NCBI RefSeq assembly: GCF_001905005.1
Contig: NZ_LWKZ01000024.1
Coordinates: 713,299 to 777,298, forward strand
From: Streptomyces sp. CB02923
GTDB taxonomy: Bacteria > Actinomycetota > Actinomycetes > Streptomycetales > Streptomycetaceae
Direction of reading: 5' to 3'
DNA: 64,000 bases
Below, one piece after another: positions 50,035 through 57,979 of the stretch; the first letter of the stretch is position 1, and each line of letters begins with the position of its first letter. The position numbers were made by a program, and so were the translations under genes. Below the pieces are notes generated by a model. It was not told the origin of the DNA. It made no database searches and saw only the letters and a list, made by a program, of their open reading frames with translations.

Positions 50035-52767
50035 TCACAGCCAGGTGTTGAACCGGCGGATGTACCAGGTCTTCACGCCCTGGGTCAGCAGGCAGTACGC
50101 CAGCAGCGTGCCGACCAGCCACGGGAAGTAGCTCACCGGCAGCGCCGTCAGCCCGAGGGCCGGGGCCAGCGGCGAGAACGGCAGGGCGATGCCGAACGCC
50201 ATGACCAGGGCGGTCATCAGCAGCACGGGCCAGGTCGCCCGGGACCGCAGGAAGGGCACCTTGCGGGTGCGCAGCATGTGCACCACGAGCGTCTGCGTCA
50301 GCAGCCCCTCGACGAACCAGCCGGACTGGAAGAGCGCCTGGTGCGCCTCGCTGTCCGCGCCGAAGACGTGCCACATCAGCAGGAAGGTGGTGATGTCGAA
50401 GACCGAGCTGGTCGGCCCCAGGACGAGCATGAAGCGCCCGATGCCCCGGGCGTCCCAGGTCCGCGGCTTGCGCACGTACTCCGCGTCCATCCGGTCCCAG
50501 GGCGTGGCGAGCTGCGAGATGTCGTAGCAGAGGTTCTGTACGAGCAGCTGGGTGGCCAGCATCGGCTGGAAGGGCAGGAACGCGGAGGCGGCCAGCACCG
50601 AGAAGACGTTCCCGAAGTTCGAGGAGGCCGTCATCTTGATGTACTTGATGGTGTTGCCGAAGGTCCGGCGGCCCTGGAGGACGCCCTGTTCGAGGACGGT
50701 CAGGTCCTTCTCCAGCAGGATGATGTCCGCGGACTCCTTGGCGATGTCGACGGCGGTGTCGACCGAGACGCCGACGTCCGCCTCGCGCAGCGCCGCCGCG
50801 TCGTTGATGCCGTCGCCGAGGAAGCCGACGGTGTGCCCCGCGCCCTGGAGCGCGCGCACGATCCGGGCCTTCTGTACGGGGTTGACCTTGGCGAACACGG
50901 TCGTCGTACGGACCAGCGCGGCCAGCTCCGGCTCGTCGAGCAGGTCGAGGTACGGCCCGCTGACGACGGTGCCCACCTCGATGCCGACCTCGTCGCACAC
51001 CCGCGCCGCGACCAGCTCGTTGTCGCCGGTGACGACTTTGACGGCGATGCCGCTGTCGGCCAGCGCCCGCAGTGCCCCGGCGGCGTCCTGCTTCGGCGGG
51101 TCGAGGAAGGCCAGGAAGCCCCGCAGGGTCAGCCCGGCCTCGTCGTCGACCCCGTACGTCTCGCGGGTGGCGGGCAGCGTACGGGTCGCCACCGCCAGGA
51201 CCCGCAGTCCCTGCCGGTTGTGGTTCTCGGCGGTCAGGGTGACCTGACGGCGCAGCGCGTCGGTCAGCTCCACGCGCTGCCCGCCGTCGGTGAGGTGGGT
51301 GCACAGTGCCAGGACCTCCTCCACGGCGCCCTTGGTGACGAGGAGGTGCTCGGCGGCGGGTCCTTCGAGGTCGTTGCGCCGCAGCACCACCGACATCCGG
51401 CGCCGCGCGAAGTCGAAGGGGACCTCGTCGACCAGCGTGAACCGCGCGTCGACGACCACCTCCTCGGCCTCGTGCATCCGGTCGACGACGGCCTGGTCCA
51501 TGAGGTTGCGCAGGCCCGTCTGGAAGTGGCTGTTGAGGTAGGCGTACTCCAGGACCTCGCCGTCCTCGTGGCCGCGTACGTCGAGGTAGCGGTCCAGGAC
51601 GACGCGGTCCTCCGTCAGCGTGCCGGTCTTGTCCGTGCACAGCACGTCCATCGCGCCGAGGTTCTGGATGGCGTTCAGGCGCTTGACGACGACCTTGCGC
51701 TTCGCCATGGCGACCGCGCCGCGAGCCAGGTTGGTGGTGACCACCATCGGCAGCATCTCGGGCGTCAGGCCCACCGCGACGGCCACCCCGAAGGTGAACG
51801 CCTCGGCCCAGTCGCCCTTGGTGAGGCCGTTGACGGCGAACACCAGCGGCACCATCACCAGCATGAAACGGATCAGCAGGAAGCTGACCTTCTTCACCCC
51901 GGCGTCGAAGCTGGTCTCCGGGCGCTCGCCCGCCAGCGAACCGGCCATCGAACCGAAGTAGGTGTCCGCGCCGGTGGCCACGACCACACCGGTCGCGGTA
52001 CCGGAGGTGACGGACGTGCCCGCCAGCACCAGGTTGTCGGCCTCCACCGGGTCGGCGGTCGCGTGCTGACCGTCGTCCTCGGCCCGTGTGTCGGCCTTGG
52101 CGACCGGCAGCGACTCGCCGGTCAGCGCGGCCTGCGCGACCATGAGGTCCTTGGCGGTCAGCAGCCGCAGATCGGCCGGTACGAGGTCACCGGCGGCCAG
52201 CTTGACGAGGTCGCCGCGCGCGACGTCCGCCACGGGGATCTCGACGGTGGTCGGCGCCTGCGCCCGCCCGGCCCGGCGCTGTACGGCGGTGGTCGTGGTG
52301 ACCAGGGCACGCAGCGCGGCGGCGGAGCTGCCCGAGCGGTACTCCTGCCAGAACCGCAGCAGTGCGCTGATCAGCACCATCGCGCCGAGGATGGGGATCT
52401 TCGGGTCGAAGGGCTCCTCGTCGGGGGCCTGGAGCCACTGCGCGTACATGACGGCGGCCAGGGCGGTGAGCACGAGGATGAACGGGTTCCAGAACGCCTT
52501 CGCCAGCTGCACGTACCAGCGCGGCGGGCGCTCGTGCGCGATGACGTTGGGCCCGTGGCGCTCCAGGCGGGCCACGGCGTTCTCGTGCAGCAGGCCGTCG
52601 CGGCCGGTGTGCAGGTCCTGGAGGACCCGGGAGGCCGGGCGCGCGCTGATCGCGGCCAGGTTCTCGGCGACGGCACGGGTACGGGCCGCCACCTCGGCGG
52701 CCTTCCGCTCCCGGCGCGGGCGGCGGCCCGGCGGAGCGAGCTTCTCAGGGGTGAGCAGGTCGGTCAT
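50035..52767 (-). CDS. mgtA: Magnesium-translocating P-type ATPase
   Basis: A 910-residue type IIIB P-type ATPase. The actuator TGES is in AALTGESLPVAKAD, the phosphorylated Asp in VLCTDKTGTLTEDR, and the hinge motif in FLGDGINDAAALREAD. Membrane spans M1-M2 lie near residues 95-150 and M4 contains GVAVAVGLTPEMLPM, matching MgtA/MgtB. Ten spans are expected. It imports Mg2+. ATG 52767 follows GGAGGGAGG. A leader of at least 400 bases upstream contains a short ORF with an extremely strong RBS and a stable hairpin, suggesting post-initiation control. It is followed by mgtC. Confidence 0.95.
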   Translation of the reverse strand: MTDLLTPEKLAPPGRRPRRERKAAEVAARTRAVAENLAAISARPASRVLQDLHTGRDGLLHENAVARLERHGPNVIAHERPPRWYVQLAKAFWNPFILVLTALAAVMYAQWLQAPDEEPFDPKIPILGAMVLISALLRFWQEYRSGSSAAALRALVTTTTAVQRRAGRAQAPTTVEIPVADVARGDLVKLAAGDLVPADLRLLTAKDLMVAQAALTGESLPVAKADTRAEDDGQHATADPVEADNLVLAGTSVTSGTATGVVVATGADTYFGSMAGSLAGERPETSFDAGVKKVSFLLIRFMLVMVPLVFAVNGLTKGDWAEAFTFGVAVAVGLTPEMLPMVVTTNLARGAVAMAKRKVVVKRLNAIQNLGAMDVLCTDKTGTLTEDRVVLDRYLDVRGHEDGEVLEYAYLNSHFQTGLRNLMDQAVVDRMHEAEEVVVDARFTLVDEVPFDFARRRMSVVLRRNDLEGPAAEHLLVTKGAVEEVLALCTHLTDGGQRVELTDALRRQVTLTAENHNRQGLRVLAVATRTLPATRETYGVDDEAGLTLRGFLAFLDPPKQDAAGALRALADSGIAVKVVTGDNELVAARVCDEVGIEVGTVVSGPYLDLLDEPELAALVRTTTVFAKVNPVQKARIVRALQGAGHTVGFLGDGINDAAALREADVGVSVDTAVDIAKESADIILLEKDLTVLEQGVLQGRRTFGNTIKYIKMTASSNFGNVFSVLAASAFLPFQPMLATQLLVQNLCYDISQLATPWDRMDAEYVRKPRTWDARGIGRFMLVLGPTSSVFDITTFLLMWHVFGADSEAHQALFQSGWFVEGLLTQTLVVHMLRTRKVPFLRSRATWPVLLMTALVMAFGIALPFSPLAPALGLTALPVSYFPWLVGTLLAYCLLTQGVKTWYIRRFNTWL

Positions 52768-53365
52768 GGCAGAACCTCCCTCCGTGCGGGGGCGCGGCGG
52801 CACCGGGGCATGACGGCATGACCCGGTGGCGCAGGGCCCCGGCACAGGAATTTCGGTTATCGGTTATCAGTTATCGGCGATGTGGAATCGCGGAAAAAGG
52901 GGAATCGCGCACACCTGAAAACGCCACGGCGCAGCCGTACACATTTCCGCGCGCGGCGGGTTGCGCACGACGCACGGAAAATGGCGCGGAAAGAGGGGAA
53001 CGCGGAGAAACACCGCCCGCGAGCAGCGCTCGGCGGCAGGCGTCGCCGTCGCGGCGCCCGGCGGTTCTCATCAGGGGATGCACACAGCGTGGCGGTACAC
53101 CGGGGCCCCACGGGGCGCCGGTGTCAGCTCACGGTGAATTCGGCAGTCAGCACACTGCAACGCTGCGGCAAGGACTTCCTTCGGGACTCATCCCGATCAC
53201 CTCCTTGCTCGCGCGGACACAAACCGGGCGCCGCGTGTTCCGGCACCCGCACCACTGAATAATGCCATACCCGCCCCGCCGATCTCTCCCCCTTTCGGCC
53301 AAGAATTGCCCAAGCACCCGTGTGATTCACCTCGCACACACCGGCCGATGCGGCACCATCGCCCT
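52768..53365. other. Long mgtA leader / intergenic region
   Basis: Nearly 600 bases without a long gene, notably less GC-rich than its surroundings in parts. On the mgtA strand it holds a leader ORF (53147-53191), a hairpin at 53097-53124 (11 pairs with one mismatch, CACG loop) and a GGTTATC-type direct repeat near 52854-52877. A candidate mgtA promoter lies upstream of 53191, but no confident -35/-10 pair was found. No M-box riboswitch consensus was recognised. Confidence 0.5.
53147..53191 (-). CDS. Leader ORF of 14 codons with a near-perfect Shine-Dalgarno
   Basis: ATG 53191 is preceded by AAGGAGGTGATC (complement of 53195-53206), a 12-base full match to the 16S anti-Shine-Dalgarno tail, with eight bases between GGAGG and the start. 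The peptide is MSPEGSPCRSVAVC. The start codon lies within a small GGGA-TGAG-TCCC hairpin. It is too short to detect by coding statistics, so the evidence is the RBS and its place in the mgtA leader. It may act by ribosome stalling or attenuation. Confidence 0.5.
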   Translation of the reverse strand: MSPEGSPCRSVAVC

Positions 53366-54364
53366 ATGACCACGGGGAATTCACCGGCCGCCGCGACCGG
53401 CACGGCGCCACGGCGGGGGCGGGCGGCCCGGACCGGCGCGGCCGTGCTCCTGCTTCTCACCACCGTTCCGCTGCTGTTCCGCGCCGGGGGCTCGGACGGC
53501 GTGACGCCCGTACCGCAACTCCTGGCCTTCCTGCCCTGGTTGCTGGTCCCGGGCGGGACCGCCCTGGCGCTCTCCCTCGCCGCACGCTGGCGCCCCGGCC
53601 TCTTCTGGGCCGCCGCCGCCCTGCTCGGCACGGCCGCGTTCATCCCCTCGTACGCCGCCGACGCGCCCCCGCCGCACGGCCCGTCCCTCGCCCGCCTCCG
53701 CGTCCTCACCGCGAACCTCGAATTCGGCCGGGCCACGGACGGGCTGCTGGCCGCGCTGCGCCGGGAGCGGCCCGACCTCGTCGCGGTGCAGGAGTGCGAT
53801 CCGGAGCGCTGCGCCGCCGCCCTGGACTCCGCCGCGGTACGCGCCGCCTACCCGTACCGCCTGCTCGCCGGGCACGGCGCGTCCGAAGGCTCCGCCGTAC
53901 TGAGCCGGTTCCCGCTCAGCCCGGACGGCGAGGTCGCGGGGGAACTCGCCATGCCCCGCGCGGCCGTCACCGTCCCGGGGCACCGGCTGCGCTTCCAGGT
54001 CGCCCACCCCATGCCCCCGCTGCCCGCCTCCCTGGACACCTGGCGCACCGAACTCGGCCGCCTCCGCGACCTCGCCGCGTCCCGCGGCCCCGAACCGCTC
54101 ATCGTCGCGGGCGACTTCAACTCGTCCCGGGACCACGCCGCCTTCCGGGCCGTCCTGGACGCGGGCCTGCACGACAGTGCCGAGCTGGCGGGCCTGTCCC
54201 GCACCCCGACCTGGCCCGCCCGCACCACCCCCGTACTGGGCGCCCAGATCGACCACGTCCTGGTCAGCGACGCCCTGCGCCCCCGCGCGGCGCGCTTCCT
54301 CGACCTGGCGGGCACGGATCACCGGGCGCTGGCCGTCGACCTGGAGCTGCACGCCGCGCCCTGA
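53366..54364 (+). CDS. Membrane-anchored endonuclease/exonuclease/phosphatase family protein
   Basis: A 332-residue protein. The N-terminal 100 residues contain about three hydrophobic spans (AAVLLLLTTVPLLF, LLAFLPWLLVPGGTALAL, FWAAAALLGTAAFI). The EEP domain follows: LRVLTANLEFGRATD, LVAVQECDPE (metal Glu), IVAGDFNSSRDH (Asp/Asn) and the C-terminal His in TDHRALAVD. The catalytic residues lie on the extracytoplasmic side if the topology is three spans. Substrates could be nucleic acid, phospholipid or phosphoinositide-like; not resolvable here. Confidence 0.9.
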   Translation: MTTGNSPAAATGTAPRRGRAARTGAAVLLLLTTVPLLFRAGGSDGVTPVPQLLAFLPWLLVPGGTALALSLAARWRPGLFWAAAALLGTAAFIPSYAADAPPPHGPSLARLRVLTANLEFGRATDGLLAALRRERPDLVAVQECDPERCAAALDSAAVRAAYPYRLLAGHGASEGSAVLSRFPLSPDGEVAGELAMPRAAVTVPGHRLRFQVAHPMPPLPASLDTWRTELGRLRDLAASRGPEPLIVAGDFNSSRDHAAFRAVLDAGLHDSAELAGLSRTPTWPARTTPVLGAQIDHVLVSDALRPRAARFLDLAGTDHRALAVDLELHAAP

Positions 54365-54370
54365 GCCCCG

Positions 54371-54862
54371 TCACCTCTCCCCTCCCCCCTGCTCCTGGGT
54401 CCGGCGGTCGTACCCGGCGCGGGCCTCGGCGATCTCCTCCTGGTGCTCCTCGGTCCAGGTGACCAGCGCCTGGATGGTGTCGTGCAGCGTCGCGCCCAGC
54501 GGCGTCAGCTCGTAGTCCACCCGTGGCGGGACGACGGCGTGCACCGTGCGGCGGACGAGGCCGTCGCGTTCGAGCTGGCGCAGGGTGACCGTCAGCATCC
54601 GCTGGCTGATGCCGTCCACCTCGCGGCGCAGTTCGGTGAAGCGCAGCGTGCGGCGGTCGAGCAGCGCGATGACGAGCAGCGACCACTTGTCGGCGACCCG
54701 GTCGAGGATCTGCCGGACCTCGCAGCCCTCCCGTACGTCCCACTGCCGGGCGTCGTAGTCGCATTCGGCGTCGGACGCGCCCCCGTGCACGCCGCTGGCG
54801 CACGGCTCGGCCGGACGGGTTACTCCGGGGTGCCCGGGTGACTTCGAAGTGCCTTCTTCCAT
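54371..54862 (-). CDS. HxlR family transcriptional regulator
   Basis: A 163-residue winged-helix regulator. The central HxlR domain is clear (CEVRQILDRVADKWSLLVIA, LRRTLRFTELRREVDGISQR-like core, and LRQLERDGLVRRTV). The N-terminus has extra cysteines (ECDYDAR and EGCEVRQ), a place where HxlR members sense reactive electrophiles or redox. ATG 54862 is divergent from an MFS exporter gene across a 70-base gap with a dyad. This suggests drug- or thiol-responsive control of the exporter. Confidence 0.91.
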   Translation of the reverse strand: MEEGTSKSPGHPGVTRPAEPCASGVHGGASDAECDYDARQWDVREGCEVRQILDRVADKWSLLVIALLDRRTLRFTELRREVDGISQRMLTVTLRQLERDGLVRRTVHAVVPPRVDYELTPLGATLHDTIQALVTWTEEHQEEIAEARAGYDRRTQEQGGGER

Positions 54863-54887
54863 GCCCGGACACGGTGCCGGAAGATGC

Positions 54888-54912
54888 GGTCGGTAACAAG
54901 AGGTAACCGACC
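54888..54912. promoter_or_regulatory. Dyad/direct repeat in the HxlR-MFS divergent promoter
   Basis: GGTCGGT (54888-54894) and ACCGACC (54906-54912) form an inverted repeat around an 11-base spacer, and GGTAAC occurs twice within it. It is 21 bases before the MFS ATG and 26 bases before the HxlR ATG, ideal for a shared operator. Confidence 0.65.
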
Positions 54913-54932
54913 AGCACGGGGAGAACCGAGCC

Positions 54933-56468
54933 ATGAACCCCACCACCGCCGCCCAGCCGCCCGAGGACGGCGGCCGCATGAGCGGCCGCCGCTGGGGCGT
55001 GCTGCTGGTGCTGTGCGGAGCGATCTTCCTGGAGGGCATGGACGTCGCCATGCTGAGCGTGGCGCTGCCGTCGGTCCGCGCCGATCTCGGGCTGTCCACC
55101 GGCGGGTTGCAGTGGGTGATGAGCGCGTACGTACTCGGATACGGCGGCTTCATGCTGCTCGGCGGGCGGGCGGCCGACCTGTTCGGACGGCGGCGGATGT
55201 TCCTGCTGCCGCTCGCGGTCTTCCTCGTCTTCTCCGGCCTCGGCGGCCTCGCGGACAACGGATGGACACTCGTCCTCGCCCGCTTCGTGACGGGCGCGTG
55301 CGCCGCGTTCATGACGCCCGCCGGACTGTCCGTCATCACCACCGGCTTCCCCGCGGGCCGGCAGCGCACCAAGGCGCTGCTGGTCTACTCGGGCACCGCG
55401 GGCGGCGGCTTCTCGCTCGGCCTGGTGGCCGGGGGGCTGCTGGCGGCGGCCGACTGGCGGTGGGTGTTCTTCGCGCCTGCCGTCCTGGCGTGCCTGATCC
55501 TCGCCGCGGGGGTGCCGCTCATCCCGCGTACGGAGAAGGGGCACGCGACGGGCGTACGCACGCCGGCCCCGGACCGGGCGGCGGGGGCCCGCCCGCGGCG
55601 GCCTCACCTGGACCTGCCCGGCGCCCTGACCGTGACCGGCGCGATCCTCCTCTTCGTCCTGGCCGTCGAGCGCGCCACCCACGCGCCGCCCGCCCAGACC
55701 CTGGCCACCCTGGCCGCCTCCCTCGTCCTGCTGCTCGCGTTCGTGCTGATCGAGCGGCGGGCGCCGGCCCCGCTGGTGCGGCCGGGCATCTTCCGTACGC
55801 GGTCACTGGTCCGCGCCAATCTCACCGGACTGCTGTTCACCGCCGGGTTCTTCGGCTTCCAGTTCATCGCCGTGCTCTACCTGCGGGAACTGCACGGCTG
55901 GTCCCCGCTGCGGACCAGCTTCGCGATGCTGGCCCTGGGCGCCGACGCGGTCCTGGCGCCCGTCCTGACGCCCCGGCTCGTGCGGCGGTTCGGCACCGCG
56001 CGGGTGATATCCGGCGGTCTGCTGCTGACGGTCGTCGCGTACGCCGCGTTCCTGCCGCTCGGCGCGGACCGCGCATACGTGACGATGTTTCCGAGCCTCC
56101 TGCTGATCGGCGTCGCCTTCGCGCTGGTCCACGGGCCGCTCACGATCACCGCCACGGACGGCGTCGCCGCTCACGAACAGGGCCTGGCCGGCGGGCTCCT
56201 GTACACGTCCTTCCAGTTCGGCGCGGCGCTCGGCCTGTCGGCGGTCACCGCGGTCGCCACGGCCGTCGACGGCAGTCCGCTCACCGCCTACCGGACCGCA
56301 CTCCTGGTGCCCCTCCTGTCCGCCGTGCTCGCCGTCCTGCTCAGCCCTCGGGCCCGCCACCATGGACCAGGCGGCCGGGCGAGGCGGACGAGGGAGGGGC
56401 GGGTGGCAGAGCGGCAGACGGCAGAGTGGCGGCCGTCGCAGGGCGAGGTGAAGTGCGGGGCGAAGTGA
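54933..56468 (+). CDS. MFS drug exporter (DHA2 family, 14 spans)
   Basis: A 511-residue transporter with the DHA2 layout. The first span and loop contain FLEGMDVAMLSVALPSVRADLG, and the A-motif loop GGRAADLFGRRRMFL is between spans 2 and 3. The antiporter motif C region reads SGTAGGGFSLGLVAGGLL. About 14 hydrophobic segments are visible. The last 30 residues are non-membrane and enter a 17-bp minisatellite that contains the stop codon. It is divergent from an HxlR regulator, suggesting an inducible efflux pump. Confidence 0.93.
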   Translation: MNPTTAAQPPEDGGRMSGRRWGVLLVLCGAIFLEGMDVAMLSVALPSVRADLGLSTGGLQWVMSAYVLGYGGFMLLGGRAADLFGRRRMFLLPLAVFLVFSGLGGLADNGWTLVLARFVTGACAAFMTPAGLSVITTGFPAGRQRTKALLVYSGTAGGGFSLGLVAGGLLAAADWRWVFFAPAVLACLILAAGVPLIPRTEKGHATGVRTPAPDRAAGARPRRPHLDLPGALTVTGAILLFVLAVERATHAPPAQTLATLAASLVLLLAFVLIERRAPAPLVRPGIFRTRSLVRANLTGLLFTAGFFGFQFIAVLYLRELHGWSPLRTSFAMLALGADAVLAPVLTPRLVRRFGTARVISGGLLLTVVAYAAFLPLGADRAYVTMFPSLLLIGVAFALVHGPLTITATDGVAAHEQGLAGGLLYTSFQFGAALGLSAVTAVATAVDGSPLTAYRTALLVPLLSAVLAVLLSPRARHHGPGGRARRTREGRVAERQTAEWRPSQGEVKCGAK

Positions 56469-56536
56469 AGTGCGGGGCGAAGTGAAGCGGGGGCAGCGAA
56501 GTGCGGGGCAGTGAAGTGCAGGGGCGGTGAAGTGAG
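56448..56536. repeat. 17-bp minisatellite starting at the MFS stop codon
   Basis: Two identical 17-bp units GTGAAGTGCGGGGCGAA (56448-56464, 56465-56481) are followed by degenerate copies to about 56536. The MFS TGA stop (56466-56468) is in the second unit and its last residues are encoded by the first. A separate 21-bp period repeat lies at 56669-56706. The 56469-56733 stretch has no gene. Confidence 0.8.
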
Positions 56537-56733
56537 CGCTCAGGTCAGCGCGAGGAGGCCGACGGCGACGGACCCTGCCACCTGATCATGACGGTCCACC
56601 TCCCGCCGGGTCCCGCCGCCGCGGCCTGACCGCCAGCGCGCATCACGAAGGCGAGGACCACAGCGGCGCCGCGGCCCGTGGCAGCCGCACCGCGGCCCGT
56701 GGCAGCGGCGCCGCCCCCTCAAGCGGCCGGGCC

Positions 56734-57945
56734 TCAGGCCACCGAAGCCGGTCCTATGCGGTCCAGGAGCGTGGGGGTGTCGTGGTGGATGGGGGTGTGG
56801 GCGCCGGTGAGCGGGGCGCCGGTGCCGCCGTGGCGGTTGGCGATGATTTCGGCGGCGATGGACAGGGCCGTCTCCTCGGGGGTACGGGCGCCGAGGTCGA
56901 GGCCGATGGGTGAGCGCAGCCGGTTGAGTTCGAGCTCGGTCAGGCCCGCGTCGCGCAGGCGGGCGAGGCGGTCCAGGTGGGTGCGGCGGGAGCCCATGGC
57001 GCCGACGTAGGCGACGGGCAGGCGCAGGGCGCGTTCCAGGAGGGGGACGTCGAACTTGGCGTCGTGGGTGAGGACGCAGAGCGCCGTGCGGGAGTCGAGA
57101 TCCTGGGTTTCGAGGTAGCGGTGGGGCCAGTCGACGACGATCTCGTCCGCGTCGGGGAAGCGGGCGCGGGTCGCGAAGACGGGGCGGGCGTCGCAGACGG
57201 TGACGTGGTGGCCGAGGAACTTGCCGGCGCGTACGAGTGCGGCGGCGAAGTCGATGGCCCCGAAGACGATCATTCGGGGGGCGGGGACGGAGGTCTCGAC
57301 GAGGAGGAGGACGGGTTCGCCGCAGCGGGAGCCGTCGGCGCCGATCTCCACGGTGGCGGTGCGGCCCGCGTCCAGGAGGGCGCGGGTTTCGTGGGCGGCG
57401 GTGCGGTCCAGGTCCGGGTGTCCGCCGAGGGTGCCGGTGACGCCGCCGTCGGGGCGTACGAGCAGGGCGCGGCCCAGGAGGCGGGCCGGGCCGCCGACGA
57501 CCCGGGCCACCGCCGCCGCTTCGCCCGAGGCCGCGGCGGCCAGGGCGGCGGCGAGGGTGGCGGCACGGCCCGTGCCGTCCTCCGTACGGGCCGTCCCGCC
57601 ATCCTCCGGCGCGTCCGGGGCTTCCGCGTCGTACGGCCGTACCGGAGTGACGAGGATGTCGATGACGCCGCCGCAGGTCAGGCCGACCGCGAAGGCGTCC
57701 TCGTCGCTGTAGCCGAAGCGTTCGAGGAGGGTGTCCCCGGTGCGGAGCGCTTCCTGGCACAGCTCGTAGACCGCGCCCTCCACGCATCCGCCGGAGACCG
57801 ACCCGACCGCCGTGCCGTCGCTGTCGACGGCCAGTGCGGCGCCCGGCTGGCGGGGCGCGCTGCCGCTGGTGGCCACGACGGTGGCCACCGCGAAGGGTCG
57901 CCCCTGCCGGGCCCACCGGTGCAGCTCGTCGGCGATGTCCAGCAT
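56734..57945 (-). CDS. xdhC: XdhC/CoxI family molybdenum-enzyme maturation factor
   Basis: A 403-residue protein. The N-terminal XdhC domain has VATVVATSGSAPRQPGAALA and the GSVSGGCVEGAVYELCQEAL signature with a GLTCGG cysteine. The C-terminal Rossmann-like domain has RMIVFGAIDFAAALVRAG, TVCDARPVFA and AYVGAMGSRRTHLDRLARLR. XdhC binds Mo-cofactor, supports its sulphuration and inserts it into xanthine dehydrogenase. It is downstream of the xdh genes and a purine permease in the same direction (34-base gap), consistent with this role. ATG 57945. Confidence 0.94.
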   Translation of the reverse strand: MLDIADELHRWARQGRPFAVATVVATSGSAPRQPGAALAVDSDGTAVGSVSGGCVEGAVYELCQEALRTGDTLLERFGYSDEDAFAVGLTCGGVIDILVTPVRPYDAEAPDAPEDGGTARTEDGTGRAATLAAALAAAASGEAAAVARVVGGPARLLGRALLVRPDGGVTGTLGGHPDLDRTAAHETRALLDAGRTATVEIGADGSRCGEPVLLLVETSVPAPRMIVFGAIDFAAALVRAGKFLGHHVTVCDARPVFATRARFPDADEIVVDWPHRYLETQDLDSRTALCVLTHDAKFDVPLLERALRLPVAYVGAMGSRRTHLDRLARLRDAGLTELELNRLRSPIGLDLGARTPEETALSIAAEIIANRHGGTGAPLTGAHTPIHHDTPTLLDRIGPASVA

Positions 57946-57979
57946 GTCGGTCTCCTTACGGGTGGGTGCGGGCCGGGCG

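Noticed and set aside
53195..53206. 16S rRNA fragment on the plus strand
   Set aside because: GATCACCTCCTT matches the 16S 3' end, but flanking sequence does not continue the rRNA. The complementary strand makes sense as a Shine-Dalgarno.
52768..53365. M-box (Mg2+) riboswitch in the mgtA leader
   Set aside because: The conserved GGTGAGGCTCC-type core and the rest of the consensus were not found on the mgtA strand; only the leader ORF and hairpin were seen.
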